A DNA stretch of 7,862 nt from Chloroflexota bacterium (GCA_013911545.1 JACETA010000036.1:1-7862), one strand, 5' to 3'. Numbered from the stretch's first letter, positions 1-6,232 are shown. The notes: generated by a model from the letters alone, not told the origin. Numbers and translations: made by a program.

Positions 1-845
1 ACGGATTAGCTGGCATTGATATTGCTCTTTGGGATTTAAATGGAAAAGTTCAAAATAAATCTATTTCAGAAATTCTTGGCAGAAAAAAAGATCAGTTAAT
101 TCCCTATGCAAGTTATGTAATATTATCTGAGCCAGAAGAAAGAGCTGAAATGTCTAAATCAATGCTTGATGATGGCTGGAAAGCGATAAAAGTGAGGCTT
201 CACCACAATGATGAAAATTTAGATATAAAAACTATTGAAAAAATTCAAGATATTACAAATGGCAAACTAGATATTCTTGTAGATGCTAATCAGGCCCAAT
301 CATCTTATCCTTGGCAAGCAGGAGTTATCTGGGATCAAGATAGGGCTAAAAGAATGAATCAGGAAATGTATGAACTGGGTTGTTATTGGCTCGAAGAACC
401 AAGACCAAGATATAACTTTGATGAATTAAGTGAATTAGTAGCAATGAAAAAGACCAAAATTTCTGGGGGAGAAAATAATACAGTCGTTTCTGATTTTCAT
501 GAAATGGTAAATAAAAATAGTTATGATATTTTGCAGCCTGAATCAATGGTGATGGGTGGAATAACCCCGTTAATTGAAATAGGTGAAATATCAAAAAAAG
601 CTAACAAAGAAATTGTCCCTCACCATGGTGGAGGAGATCTGGGTGTTGTAGCTCATATGCATTTACTTTCTACTTGGGAGAACGCGCCTTATTGTGAGAT
701 GCTAAATGATCCTCCATTGAGTAGTTATAAAAATAAATTTTTCATTTTTAATGAGAATTTACAAGTAAAAAATGGTACTATAGAAGTCCCTAACACTCCT
801 GGCTTAGGAGTAACAATTAAGGAAGATTTAATTGTTAGGGAGTAA
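1..845 (+). CDS. Mandelate racemase/muconate lactonizing enzyme family protein (enolase superfamily), 5'-truncated by window edge
   Basis: The reading frame is open from base 3 to the TAA at 843-845, giving 280 visible residues. The gene starts upstream of the window, and the ATG at 150 is internal. The family abstracts a proton alpha to a carboxylate using Mg2+ in a (beta/alpha)8 barrel. The visible part begins at the capping-domain/barrel junction (AGIDIALWDLNGK). Numbering visible residues, I see the basic pair K63-x-R65, metal ligands D94 (VDANQ), E131 (WLEEP) and E157 (GGEN), and the Asp/His dyad candidates D175 (DILQP) and H207 or H208 (VPHHGG). The C-terminus has the usual VPNTPGLG motif. 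All ligands are present, so it should be active, probably as a sugar-acid dehydratase or racemase. The substrate cannot be read from sequence. The OsmC gene follows 13 nt later, suggesting co-transcription. Confidence 0.9.
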   Translation, partial: GLAGIDIALWDLNGKVQNKSISEILGRKKDQLIPYASYVILSEPEERAEMSKSMLDDGWKAIKVRLHHNDENLDIKTIEKIQDITNGKLDILVDANQAQSSYPWQAGVIWDQDRAKRMNQEMYELGCYWLEEPRPRYNFDELSELVAMKKTKISGGENNTVVSDFHEMVNKNSYDILQPESMVMGGITPLIEIGEISKKANKEIVPHHGGGDLGVVAHMHLLSTWENAPYCEMLNDPPLSSYKNKFFIFNENLQVKNGTIEVPNTPGLGVTIKEDLIVRE

Positions 846-848
846 AAA

Positions 849-853
849 AGAGG
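849..853 (+). promoter_or_regulatory. Ribosome binding site of the OsmC gene
   Basis: AGAGG lies in the 13-nt gap after the dehydratase stop and ends 5 nt before the ATG at 859. It decides the start. A TTG at 832, inside the upstream gene, would add nine residues (MLGSKKEVN) that do not resemble the family N-terminus. Confidence 0.6.
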
Positions 854-858
854 TAAAT

Positions 859-1266
859 ATGCAAAATCAATATGAAATTGAATTGGTAGGCGATTTAAGA
901 ACTGAAGTTATTCATTCCGCGACAGATTCAAAAATACTTACAGATGCACCGCTGGACAATAAAGGTCAAGGTAGAACTTTTTCGCCTACTGATCTATTAG
1001 CCGTATCGGTTGGCTCATGCATGGTTACAACAATGGGCATAGCAGCTGATCAATTTGGAATTGAATTAGGAAAGGTAACATGTTCTGTAAAAAAAGAAAT
1101 GAACCTTAAGCCCAGAAGAATTGCTAAATTAACAATGGTTATTAATTTCCATGATGAAGTTCCTGAGAAACATAGAAGGAATCTCGAATTGTCAGCACTT
1201 AATTGTCCTGCGCATAAGAGTTTATCATCTGATGTAAAACAAGAAACTGAATTTAATTATTTATAA
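859..1266 (+). CDS. OsmC family protein (thiol-dependent peroxidase-like)
   Basis: The product has 135 residues, the usual length for compact OsmC/YhfA-type proteins. OsmC and Ohr proteins reduce organic hydroperoxides with a cysteine pair. Here C54 sits in FSPTDLLAVSVGSCM and C116 in NCPAHKSL, matching the two conserved cysteines and their flanks; a further C75 is not part of the pair. The NCPAHKSL ending is nearer to generic OsmC/YhfA-like members than to Ohr. Function in the YhfA branch is less well proven than for OsmC itself, so peroxidase activity is inferred. It is a cytoplasmic protein with no signal peptide. It lies 13 nt behind the dehydratase gene and probably shares its transcript. 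Its last 14 nt overlap the 3' end of the convergent 77-residue ORF. Confidence 0.9.
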   Translation: MQNQYEIELVGDLRTEVIHSATDSKILTDAPLDNKGQGRTFSPTDLLAVSVGSCMVTTMGIAADQFGIELGKVTCSVKKEMNLKPRRIAKLTMVINFHDEVPEKHRRNLELSALNCPAHKSLSSDVKQETEFNYL

Positions 1267-1486
1267 TTCTAAATACCCAGTAAATAATAAAAAAGGTAAC
1301 TATAGATATAGACAAAACTTTCAAAAAATTTCTGTTACCTGAAGTTAAATTCATCTCGTATTTTTTTTGATCATCAATTTTAATACTAGTTTCACTCCTA
1401 AGGCTTTGATTTATATTTTCTACTTGTTTTTCAAGAGCGTTAAGCCTTTTATAAATTTCTTCTTTATTTTCTTCATTGAATTTCAT
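1253..1486 (-). CDS. Small hypothetical protein: N-terminal coiled coil, C-terminal transmembrane helix
   Basis: This 77-residue ORF is not recognised as a named family. Residues about 5-35 are charged and heptad-like (YKRLNALEKQVENINQSL), which suggests a short coiled coil. Residues about 36-52 are a polar linker. Residues about 53-74 (FLKVLSISIVTFFIIYWVF) form one hydrophobic helix, followed by a short tail RIINN. This is the look of a tail-anchored protein with a cytoplasmic coiled coil. The clear split into soluble and membrane parts, the ATG start, and the fact that it fills an otherwise empty stretch support a real gene. A TATAAT lies 6 nt before the ATG. Its 3' end overlaps the convergent OsmC gene by 14 nt, and it is divergent from the acetyltransferase with only 35 nt between starts. 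Confidence 0.65.
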   Translation of the reverse strand: MKFNEENKEEIYKRLNALEKQVENINQSLRSETSIKIDDQKKYEMNLTSGNRNFLKVLSISIVTFFIIYWVFRIINN

Positions 1487-1492
1487 AACCTA

Positions 1493-1498
1493 ATTATA
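1493..1498 (-). promoter_or_regulatory. Putative -10 box (TATAAT), possible leaderless promoter of the 77-residue ORF
   Basis: A perfect TATAAT on the - strand is followed by six nucleotides (TAGGTT) and then the ATG at 1486, so transcription would start at or next to the start codon. No good -35 hexamer is visible 16-18 nt upstream. The AGG directly before the ATG is too close for a normal Shine-Dalgarno site. AT-rich sequence makes chance matches common. Confidence 0.4.
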
Positions 1499-1521
1499 CA
1501 AAAAACGGACAATCAGCATAA

Positions 1522-1962
1522 ATGAATTTAATTATTAAAGAAATAAATACGCCTGAAGATTTAATTAAGGTATTTAAATTAAGAATTGAAGTTTTTACAT
1601 TTGAACAAAACTGTCCAATAGAAGAAGAATTTGATTTGTATGATAATTTATCTAAATCATCCCAGTTCATTGTTGAAAATGAAGGTGAATGTATTGGGAC
1701 CGCAAGGATAACTTTTTATGCAAAGAATAAAATAAAAATTGAAAGAGTGTGTGTTAAAAAAGACAAAAGGAATATGAATGTTGGGTCTGAATTAATGAAA
1801 AGGCTGCATTACAATTTGGTTAAAGATGAAGTTAAAGTAGTTGAAATATCAGCACAAATGTCAGCTCTGAAATTTTATAAAAATTTAGGTTATTTAGAAG
1901 AAGGACCTACGTATTTGGAAGCCGGGCTAGAACACATAAAGATGATAAAAAAATTAACTTAA
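1522..1962 (+). CDS. GNAT family N-acetyltransferase, ElaA-like
   Basis: The product has 146 residues, close to ElaA (about 150). GNAT enzymes transfer acetyl from acetyl-CoA to an amine. The N-terminal signature FKLRIEVFTFEQNCP (19-32) followed by an acidic run and LYDN matches the ElaA/YjcF R-x-x-VF-x-x-EQ-x-CP pattern. IGTARI (58-63) is the beta-4 region, and IERVCVKKDKRNMNVGSELM (73-92) is the acetyl-CoA-binding motif A. The C-terminal block SAQMSALKFYKNLGY (110-124) then EAGLEHIKM is typical. The pyrophosphate loop reads R83-N-M-N-V-G88, so the first glycine of the usual R-x-x-G-x-G/A is Asn, a tolerated but noticeable change. The substrate is unknown. No clear Shine-Dalgarno precedes the ATG. 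It stands alone on the + strand between two - strand genes. Confidence 0.88.
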   Translation: MNLIIKEINTPEDLIKVFKLRIEVFTFEQNCPIEEEFDLYDNLSKSSQFIVENEGECIGTARITFYAKNKIKIERVCVKKDKRNMNVGSELMKRLHYNLVKDEVKVVEISAQMSALKFYKNLGYLEEGPTYLEAGLEHIKMIKKLT

Positions 1963-1969
1963 TTTTTTT
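1947..1969. terminator. AT-only perfect palindrome flanked by A and T tracts, possible bidirectional terminator
   Basis: Arms of 11 nt (AAAAAAATTAA and TTAATTTTTTT) meet around C1958 and cover the stop codons of both the acetyltransferase (1960-1962) and the convergent microprotein ORF (1954-1956). On the + strand a run of nine T follows (1963-1971), and on the - strand the seven A (1947-1953) read as T. A transcript could fold only a weak A-U stem with the central bases unpaired, so termination is plausible but not strong. Confidence 0.35.
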
Positions 1970-2064
1970 TTAATTGAAACATAAATTCCTGTAAATATTC
2001 CTACCGGAAAAACAAGAAAAATTAATAACGGGAATATGAAAATTTTTCTAAGTAGTAATTTCAT
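1954..2064 (-). CDS. Putative 36-residue membrane microprotein
   Basis: An ATG at 2064 opens a 36-codon frame ending in TAA. The peptide begins MKLLLRKIF, continues with a hydrophobic stretch (about residues 8-29, including FPLLIFLVFPVGIFTGIY) and ends with the basic tail SIKKKLS. Basic residues flank the single helix on both sides. I do not recognise a family. Support comes from the membrane-helix composition, its place 16 nt after ung on the same strand, and a TATAAT 6 nt before the ATG. It fills the only gap between ung and the acetyltransferase, whose 3' end it overlaps by 9 nt. Against it, random AT-rich DNA readily encodes hydrophobic residues (Phe, Ile, Leu), so this may be chance. Confidence 0.4.
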   Translation of the reverse strand: MKLLLRKIFIFPLLIFLVFPVGIFTGIYVSIKKKLS

Positions 2065-2070
2065 AAAATT

Positions 2071-2076
2071 ATTATA
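2071..2076 (-). promoter_or_regulatory. Putative -10 box (TATAAT) before the microprotein ORF
   Basis: A perfect TATAAT on the - strand is followed by six nucleotides (AATTTT) and the ATG at 2064, the same geometry as at 1493-1498. There is no recognisable -35 element and no Shine-Dalgarno between the ung stop and this ATG, so a leaderless start is the simplest way to translate this ORF. The AT-rich context lowers confidence. Confidence 0.35.
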
Positions 2077-2080
2077 ACAA

Positions 2081-2758
2081 TTATGACCAATTTATCGGGT
2101 CATAGTGATTCTTAACAAGATAATTATTCGTTTTTGAAAATGGTTTACTCCCTATAAAACCTCTATGGGCAGATAAAGGAGAAGGGTGTACTGATTCTAT
2201 TATTAAATTGTTCCTAGAATTTATTAATCTTTTTTTTGATCTTGCATGAGACCCCCAAAGAATAAATACTAGGCCTCTTCTTTTATCGCTAAGAGCTTGT
2301 ATTATTTTGTCAGTAAGAAATTCCCATCCTAAATTTTTATGTGAGAGTGGATTACCTTTTTCAACTGTCAATATTGAATTTAAGAGCAATACACCTTGAG
2401 TTGCCCATCTAGTCAAATTGCCGTTTTTTTTATCTACTGATATTGATAAATCAGACTCAATTTCTTTAAAAATATTTAAAAGAGACGGTGGTGTTTTTAT
2501 TCCTTCTTTTACTGAGAAGGACAACCCATGTGCTTGGCCATCTCCGTGATAAGGATCCTGCCCAATAATAACAACCTTTGTTTTTTCAAACCTTGTTAAA
2601 TTTATGGAATTAAAGATTTCAGTGTTTTCTGGATAAATTCTTTTGCCAGATTTTTTTAAGTTGATGAGATTTTTTTTTATTTCAAACATATATTTTTTTT
2701 GAAATTCAGATTCAATATGAATTAACCAGCTTTGGTCTATTTTGACACTTTTGTTCAT
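2081..2758 (-). CDS. ung: Uracil-DNA glycosylase, family 1
   Basis: The product has 225 residues, the typical length of bacterial Ung (about 220-230). It cleaves uracil from DNA made by cytosine deamination or dUMP incorporation and starts base excision repair. The water-activating motif GQDPYHG is at 66-72 with catalytic D68. The Phe stacking region is GLSFSV (78-83). The uracil-contacting Asn is in GVLLLNSILT (122-131). The leucine-loop motif HPSPLSAHRGF is at 191-201 with catalytic H191. All key residues are intact. The start codon overlaps the stop of the pseudouridine synthase gene as TGATG, implying translational coupling. It is the last well-supported gene of the - strand operon, and lying two genes behind tmk is functionally coherent, since both limit uracil in DNA. 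Confidence 0.97.
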   Translation of the reverse strand: MNKSVKIDQSWLIHIESEFQKKYMFEIKKNLINLKKSGKRIYPENTEIFNSINLTRFEKTKVVIIGQDPYHGDGQAHGLSFSVKEGIKTPPSLLNIFKEIESDLSISVDKKNGNLTRWATQGVLLLNSILTVEKGNPLSHKNLGWEFLTDKIIQALSDKRRGLVFILWGSHARSKKRLINSRNNLIIESVHPSPLSAHRGFIGSKPFSKTNNYLVKNHYDPINWS

Positions 2759-3465
2759 CAGTTTTTATTTACAAGATTCAAAATTTTTTTACTCAATTTC
2801 TCCTCTTTTATTTCAGAAGAATTTAAATTAGATAATTTATATTCTCCATGCTGAATCCTTTTCAATTTTAAAACATTCCATTTAAAATATTTTGCGATAT
2901 TTCTGATTTCTCTATTTTTTCCTTCTGTAAGTAGCAATTCAAGTGTAAATCTTTCACCTTTAATTTTAATTAATTTAGCCGTAACTTCTCCGTATCTTAT
3001 ACCCTTAAATTTAATTCCATATTTCATATCTTTTAAATCTGAATTTTTAAAATCTCCCATAAAATCTACAAGATAGGCTCTCAATATTTTATTCTTAGGT
3101 AACTCATAAAATCTTGCGATTTCACCATTATTTGTTAATAACAAGAGGCCTTCACTTTTAAAATCTAATCTTCCGATAGAAATTAAATTTTTGTATCTTG
3201 GATCAAGAATGTCATATATTGTTTTTCTTCCTGAAGGATCGTTAGAAGTACATAAGCAATTTTTTGGTTTATAAAAAGAAAATATTTTAGGATTCGGTAA
3301 TGAAATCTTTGTGCTTTCTACAATAACTTCGTCATTTTCATAAATCTGAGTTGAAAAATCTCTACATACCTCATTGTTTACAATTACAAATCCGTTTTCG
3401 ATCAGAACATCTGATTTTCTTCTAGAGGCATACCCCGATGAGGAGATAAATTTAGATAGTCTCAT
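2758..3465 (-). CDS. Pseudouridine synthase, RluB/RsuA family
   Basis: The product has 235 residues. It converts uridine to pseudouridine in RNA, most likely 23S rRNA if it follows RluB. An N-terminal S4 RNA-binding domain (about 1-50, RLSKFISSSGYASRRKSDVL) precedes the RsuA/RluB/E/F catalytic domain. The catalytic aspartate is D101 in GRLDFKSEGLLLLTNNG (98-114). The late motif LLTEGKNREIRNI followed by KLKRIQHGEY is the conserved C-terminal block. The length suits RluB-like proteins of low-GC bacteria, although RsuA (16S) cannot be excluded from sequence alone, so I give no gene symbol. The first 14 nt overlap the end of tmk, and the stop overlaps the ung start by one base. Only a weak GGA precedes the ATG, so translation probably depends on coupling. 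Confidence 0.92.
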   Translation of the reverse strand: MRLSKFISSSGYASRRKSDVLIENGFVIVNNEVCRDFSTQIYENDEVIVESTKISLPNPKIFSFYKPKNCLCTSNDPSGRKTIYDILDPRYKNLISIGRLDFKSEGLLLLTNNGEIARFYELPKNKILRAYLVDFMGDFKNSDLKDMKYGIKFKGIRYGEVTAKLIKIKGERFTLELLLTEGKNREIRNIAKYFKWNVLKLKRIQHGEYKLSNLNSSEIKEEKLSKKILNLVNKN

Positions 3466-4087
3466 TAATTTTTTCCAAAGTTATATTAAGTATTTTTTTA
3501 GAAATTACTTCAATTTCTTTAGATGCGTCAATTTTTATTACTCTGTTTTTATTTTTCTTCATAATTTCATTAAACCCATTTTTAACTTTTTCATGGAAAT
3601 CGAAATCTTTGTTTTCAAATTTATCAATTTGTTCATTTTCTTCATTATTTCTTTTGAGAGTTCTTTCAATAGAATCTTTCACATCCATATCCAAAAGAAA
3701 AGTTAAATTGGGGGTTAAGTCAGATGTAGAAATTTTATTTAATTCTTCTATTAAATTAATATCTATTCCTCCGCCGTATCCTTGGTATGCAATTGATGAG
3801 TCAGTGTACCTGTCAGTTATAACTACTTTCCCTTTTTCAAGATTAGGTTTTATAACTTTACTTACTAACTCTGACCTAGAAGTCTGAAATAATAACAATT
3901 CTGTCATAATTTCAATTTCAGTATTTTCTTTAATTATATTTCTAATTTTTTCAGAAAAATTTGTACTTCCAGGCTCTCTGACAATAATTGAATTAATATT
4001 TGCTTTTTCTAGGCCATCTTTTAGTAATTTGGATTGAGTAGATTTTCCGGTACCATCAAAGCCTTCTATTGAAATAAAAAATGACAT
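3452..4087 (-). CDS. tmk: Thymidylate kinase (dTMP kinase)
   Basis: The product has 211 residues, the usual bacterial length. It phosphorylates dTMP to dTDP with ATP, an essential step to dTTP. The P-loop GFDGTGKST is at 9-17. The dTMP-binding REPGSTNFSEKIR is at 38-49 (Ser replaces the second Gly of the common REPGGT). The DRY motif is at 92-94 in TDRYTDSSIAYQG. The LID region (146-168) ends with the conserved DFDFHEKV. The ATG at 4087 is chosen because homologues begin M-x-x-FISIEGFDG; an in-frame TTG at 4096 would add MVE and overlap the upstream gene. With this start, only AA separates it from the TAG of the R3H/AAA ATPase gene, so reinitiation is likely. Its 3' end overlaps the pseudouridine synthase gene by 14 nt. 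Confidence 0.96.
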   Translation of the reverse strand: MSFFISIEGFDGTGKSTQSKLLKDGLEKANINSIIVREPGSTNFSEKIRNIIKENTEIEIMTELLLFQTSRSELVSKVIKPNLEKGKVVITDRYTDSSIAYQGYGGGIDINLIEELNKISTSDLTPNLTFLLDMDVKDSIERTLKRNNEENEQIDKFENKDFDFHEKVKNGFNEIMKKNKNRVIKIDASKEIEVISKKILNITLEKINETI

Positions 4088-4089
4088 TT

Positions 4090-5646
4090 CTACCAAACTT
4101 TTTCTAGCACTACTCTTCTGTATTGACCTTCACCAACACTTACTGAATTAATACCTTCTTTAGATGCTGCTTTATGTTGCAATCTTCGTATAAAAGAGTT
4201 CTGAGCATTAAGTTCTATCCTATTTTCACCATCATGAAGTTTATTAACAGCAAATTTAAGTTCTTCTAAGGCTATGGTTACTTCTGTATTATGTGAAAAT
4301 GCAGAATAATTTCCATTCCCATTTTCTTTATAAGTCTCTTTGATTTTTCCAGAAAATTTTTCAAGGAACTTTTTAACTTGTTCTTTAGAATTTCTTTTTA
4401 AGACATGAACAGGGATGCCTAAATTCAGAGCATTAGATAATGATTTAGGTTTCCTTGAATAATGAGATTTTGTTGTTACAAATATATTTGCCTTTGATTC
4501 GTCTGAAGTTAACTTTACGTCAGCATTTGTTTCTTTTATGAGTGTTTCTAGAGGTGATTTAGAAATTCCGAATGGATAAAGTATAGTAGTGGGCCTTGCG
4601 CTCTTATGTACATCTTTTATGATCTCAGGAAGTTTAACTTTTACTTCACCATCTTCAATCCATCTTTTTTCACCAGAAACTTTTCTACCACGGAGAATAT
4701 CATCAATTCTTCTAGCAACATTTTTATGAACTGAAACTGTATTTCTATCAACTATTTCGACAACAATTGTAAAAGTCGGATCGTGCTTTCTTTCTAATAT
4801 TGTTTTCTGAGTTTTTCTTTTTCTTGCCTCTAAATCCCCAAGGGTAACTGTCTGGGTGCCTCCCACTAAGTCGGATAGGGTAGGATTAGTTAATACATTC
4901 TCAAGGTTGTTTGCATGAGCCGTGGCAATTAATTGCACTCCTCTTTCAGCAATAGTTCTTGCAGCCAAAGATTCATGTTCTGTGCTCATTTCATCTATTA
5001 TTATTACTTCTGGCATATGGTTTTCAACTGCCTCAATCATAACTTGGTGCTGCATCGAAGTTGAAGGTACTTGCATCCTTCTTGAATTACCGATTGCAGT
5101 GTGAGCAACATCTCCATCTCCAGCGATTTCATTGGAGGTATCTACTATGACAACTCTTTTATTGGCATTTACAGATAGAACCCTTGCCACTTCCCTAAGC
5201 ATTGTTGTTTTTCCAACTCCAGGCTTACCTAAAAGGAGCACGCTTTCTCCGCTGAGAACTAAATCTTCAATATTTTTAATTGTTCCTTCTATTGCACGCC
5301 CAACCCTACATGTAATTCCCACTGGAGCCCCTTTTCTATTTCTAATTACTGAAATACGGTGCAAAGTTCTTTCAATCCCAGCTCTATTATCATCTCCAAA
5401 TTCGCTAATTTTAGAGATTAAATATTGAATATCAATATGGGTTATATCGTCACCTGATATTAATTCTGTAGAGTTAGAAAATCTTACTTCAGGGAGCCTT
5501 CCTAAGTCTAAAATCACTTCTACTAAGTCATATTTTTTTTCTGATTTGTTTAAGTAATTTTGAACTCTTTCAGGAAGAACATTTATTAGAATATCTAAGT
5601 CCTCTTGAGGGAGATGATTTATTTTTTCATAATATTCTTTATTCAT
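4090..5646 (-). CDS. R3H domain-containing AAA ATPase, Ycf45/SpoIIIAA-like
   Basis: The product has 518 residues. Domains in order are an N-terminal region resembling SpoIIIAA and Ycf45 (about 15-120), a P-loop ATPase core (about 125-310), a linking domain (about 350-435, beginning LYPFGISKSPLE) and a C-terminal R3H nucleic-acid-binding domain (about 450-518). Walker A is GKPGVGKTT at 140-148, Walker B is VIIIDEM at 214-220, and the sensor-like motif is ATAHANN at 241-247. The R3H signature is R488/R489 with H491 in FIRRLQHKAAS. This is the cyanobacterial/plastid Ycf45 architecture. SpoIIIAA lacks the R3H tail, and no other spoIIIA gene is nearby. The family is thought to be an ATP-driven nucleic-acid-associated protein, but its role is not established. 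It starts inside the last 8 nt of pdxT and ends 2 nt before tmk. Confidence 0.9.
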   Translation of the reverse strand: MNKEYYEKINHLPQEDLDILINVLPERVQNYLNKSEKKYDLVEVILDLGRLPEVRFSNSTELISGDDITHIDIQYLISKISEFGDDNRAGIERTLHRISVIRNRKGAPVGITCRVGRAIEGTIKNIEDLVLSGESVLLLGKPGVGKTTMLREVARVLSVNANKRVVIVDTSNEIAGDGDVAHTAIGNSRRMQVPSTSMQHQVMIEAVENHMPEVIIIDEMSTEHESLAARTIAERGVQLIATAHANNLENVLTNPTLSDLVGGTQTVTLGDLEARKRKTQKTILERKHDPTFTIVVEIVDRNTVSVHKNVARRIDDILRGRKVSGEKRWIEDGEVKVKLPEIIKDVHKSARPTTILYPFGISKSPLETLIKETNADVKLTSDESKANIFVTTKSHYSRKPKSLSNALNLGIPVHVLKRNSKEQVKKFLEKFSGKIKETYKENGNGNYSAFSHNTEVTIALEELKFAVNKLHDGENRIELNAQNSFIRRLQHKAASKEGINSVSVGEGQYRRVVLEKVW

Positions 5647-6226
5647 TAGGTTTAATTATATTATTTCCCATTTCAACAAAATGCTTGTGTATCCTTAAAT
5701 CGTCAGTCAATTCAGGATGAAAAGTTGTTCCTAATATATTTTTATATTGAACTGCAACAGGAGAATTATCATTTGTAGTTGCAAGAATGTCTACATTTTT
5801 TCCAATTCCCATTATCTTTGGTGCTCTTATAAAAATTGCTTCAAATTCATTTTTGTCTTCAGAGAAATTAATTTTTTCTACAAAACTATCTATTTGCCTC
5901 CCATAAAAATTTCTTGATGTTTCTACATTCAATAATTCAAGTGGAAAAGGTTCTCCTTCAACAATTTTTTTTGAAATCAAAATCAGTCCTGCGCATGTTC
6001 CCCATAAAGGCATGCCGCTTTTTACTTTTGAAATTATCTCGTTATCTAATCTACTAATTTTAAGTAACTTTGAAATTGTTGTACTTTCTCCTCCAGGAAT
6101 AACTAATGCGTCGCAATGGTTTAATTGAGAAACAGATCTAACTAATTGAGAATCTACATTTAGCCTATTGAAGCATACTTGATGTTCATGAAAATCGCCT
6201 TGTAAGGCAAGAATACCTATTTTCAA
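5639..6226 (-). CDS. pdxT: Pyridoxal 5'-phosphate synthase glutaminase subunit
   Basis: The product has 195 residues, matching the family (about 190-200). It hydrolyses glutamine and channels ammonia to PdxS for PLP synthesis. The catalytic triad is complete: C78 in PLWGTCAGLI, and H170 and E172 in TTFHPELTDD. The oxyanion/substrate motif PGGEST is at 44-49. The start is TTG at 6226, because the family N-terminus MKIGILALQGDFHEH begins exactly there and no ATG is available. A strong Shine-Dalgarno AGAGGAG lies 11 nt upstream, inside the end of pdxS. Six nucleotides separate it from pdxS, the standard pairing for the DXP-independent vitamin B6 route. The stop overlaps the start of the R3H/AAA ATPase gene by 8 nt. 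Confidence 0.97.
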   Translation of the reverse strand: MKIGILALQGDFHEHQVCFNRLNVDSQLVRSVSQLNHCDALVIPGGESTTISKLLKISRLDNEIISKVKSGMPLWGTCAGLILISKKIVEGEPFPLELLNVETSRNFYGRQIDSFVEKINFSEDKNEFEAIFIRAPKIMGIGKNVDILATTNDNSPVAVQYKNILGTTFHPELTDDLRIHKHFVEMGNNIIKPNE

Positions 6227-6232
6227 ATTGTA

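Noticed and set aside
346..594. - strand frame of 82 codons
   Set aside because: It is antisense to the conserved metal-ligand region of the dehydratase and has no recognisable domain.
150..845. ATG at 150 as the start of a complete gene
   Set aside because: The same frame is open to base 3 and encodes the conserved AGIDIALWDLNGK segment, so the gene is cut by the window edge.
832..858. TTG start at 832 for the OsmC gene
   Set aside because: The ATG at 859 has a good Shine-Dalgarno and fits the family N-terminus; the extra nine residues overlap the upstream gene without similarity.
3374..3887. + strand frames of 110 and 92 codons, Phe/Ile rich
   Set aside because: They are antisense to the pseudouridine synthase and tmk genes; the hydrophobic look comes from reading Lys/Glu/Asn-rich coding DNA backwards.
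4088..4096. TTG start at 4096 for tmk
   Set aside because: The ATG at 4087 matches where thymidylate kinases begin and lies right after the upstream stop codon.
4922..5428. + strand frames of 60 and 98 codons
   Set aside because: They are antisense to the Walker A/B core of the R3H ATPase, where conservation explains the open frames.
4090..5646. A sporulation locus (spoIIIAA)
   Set aside because: The protein carries the R3H tail of Ycf45-type proteins, and none of spoIIIAB to spoIIIAH is beside it.
5655..5660. TATAAT as a promoter for the R3H ATPase gene
   Set aside because: It lies in the last codons of pdxT, has no -35 partner and a different spacing (8 nt); an 8-nt gene overlap makes translational coupling the simpler explanation.
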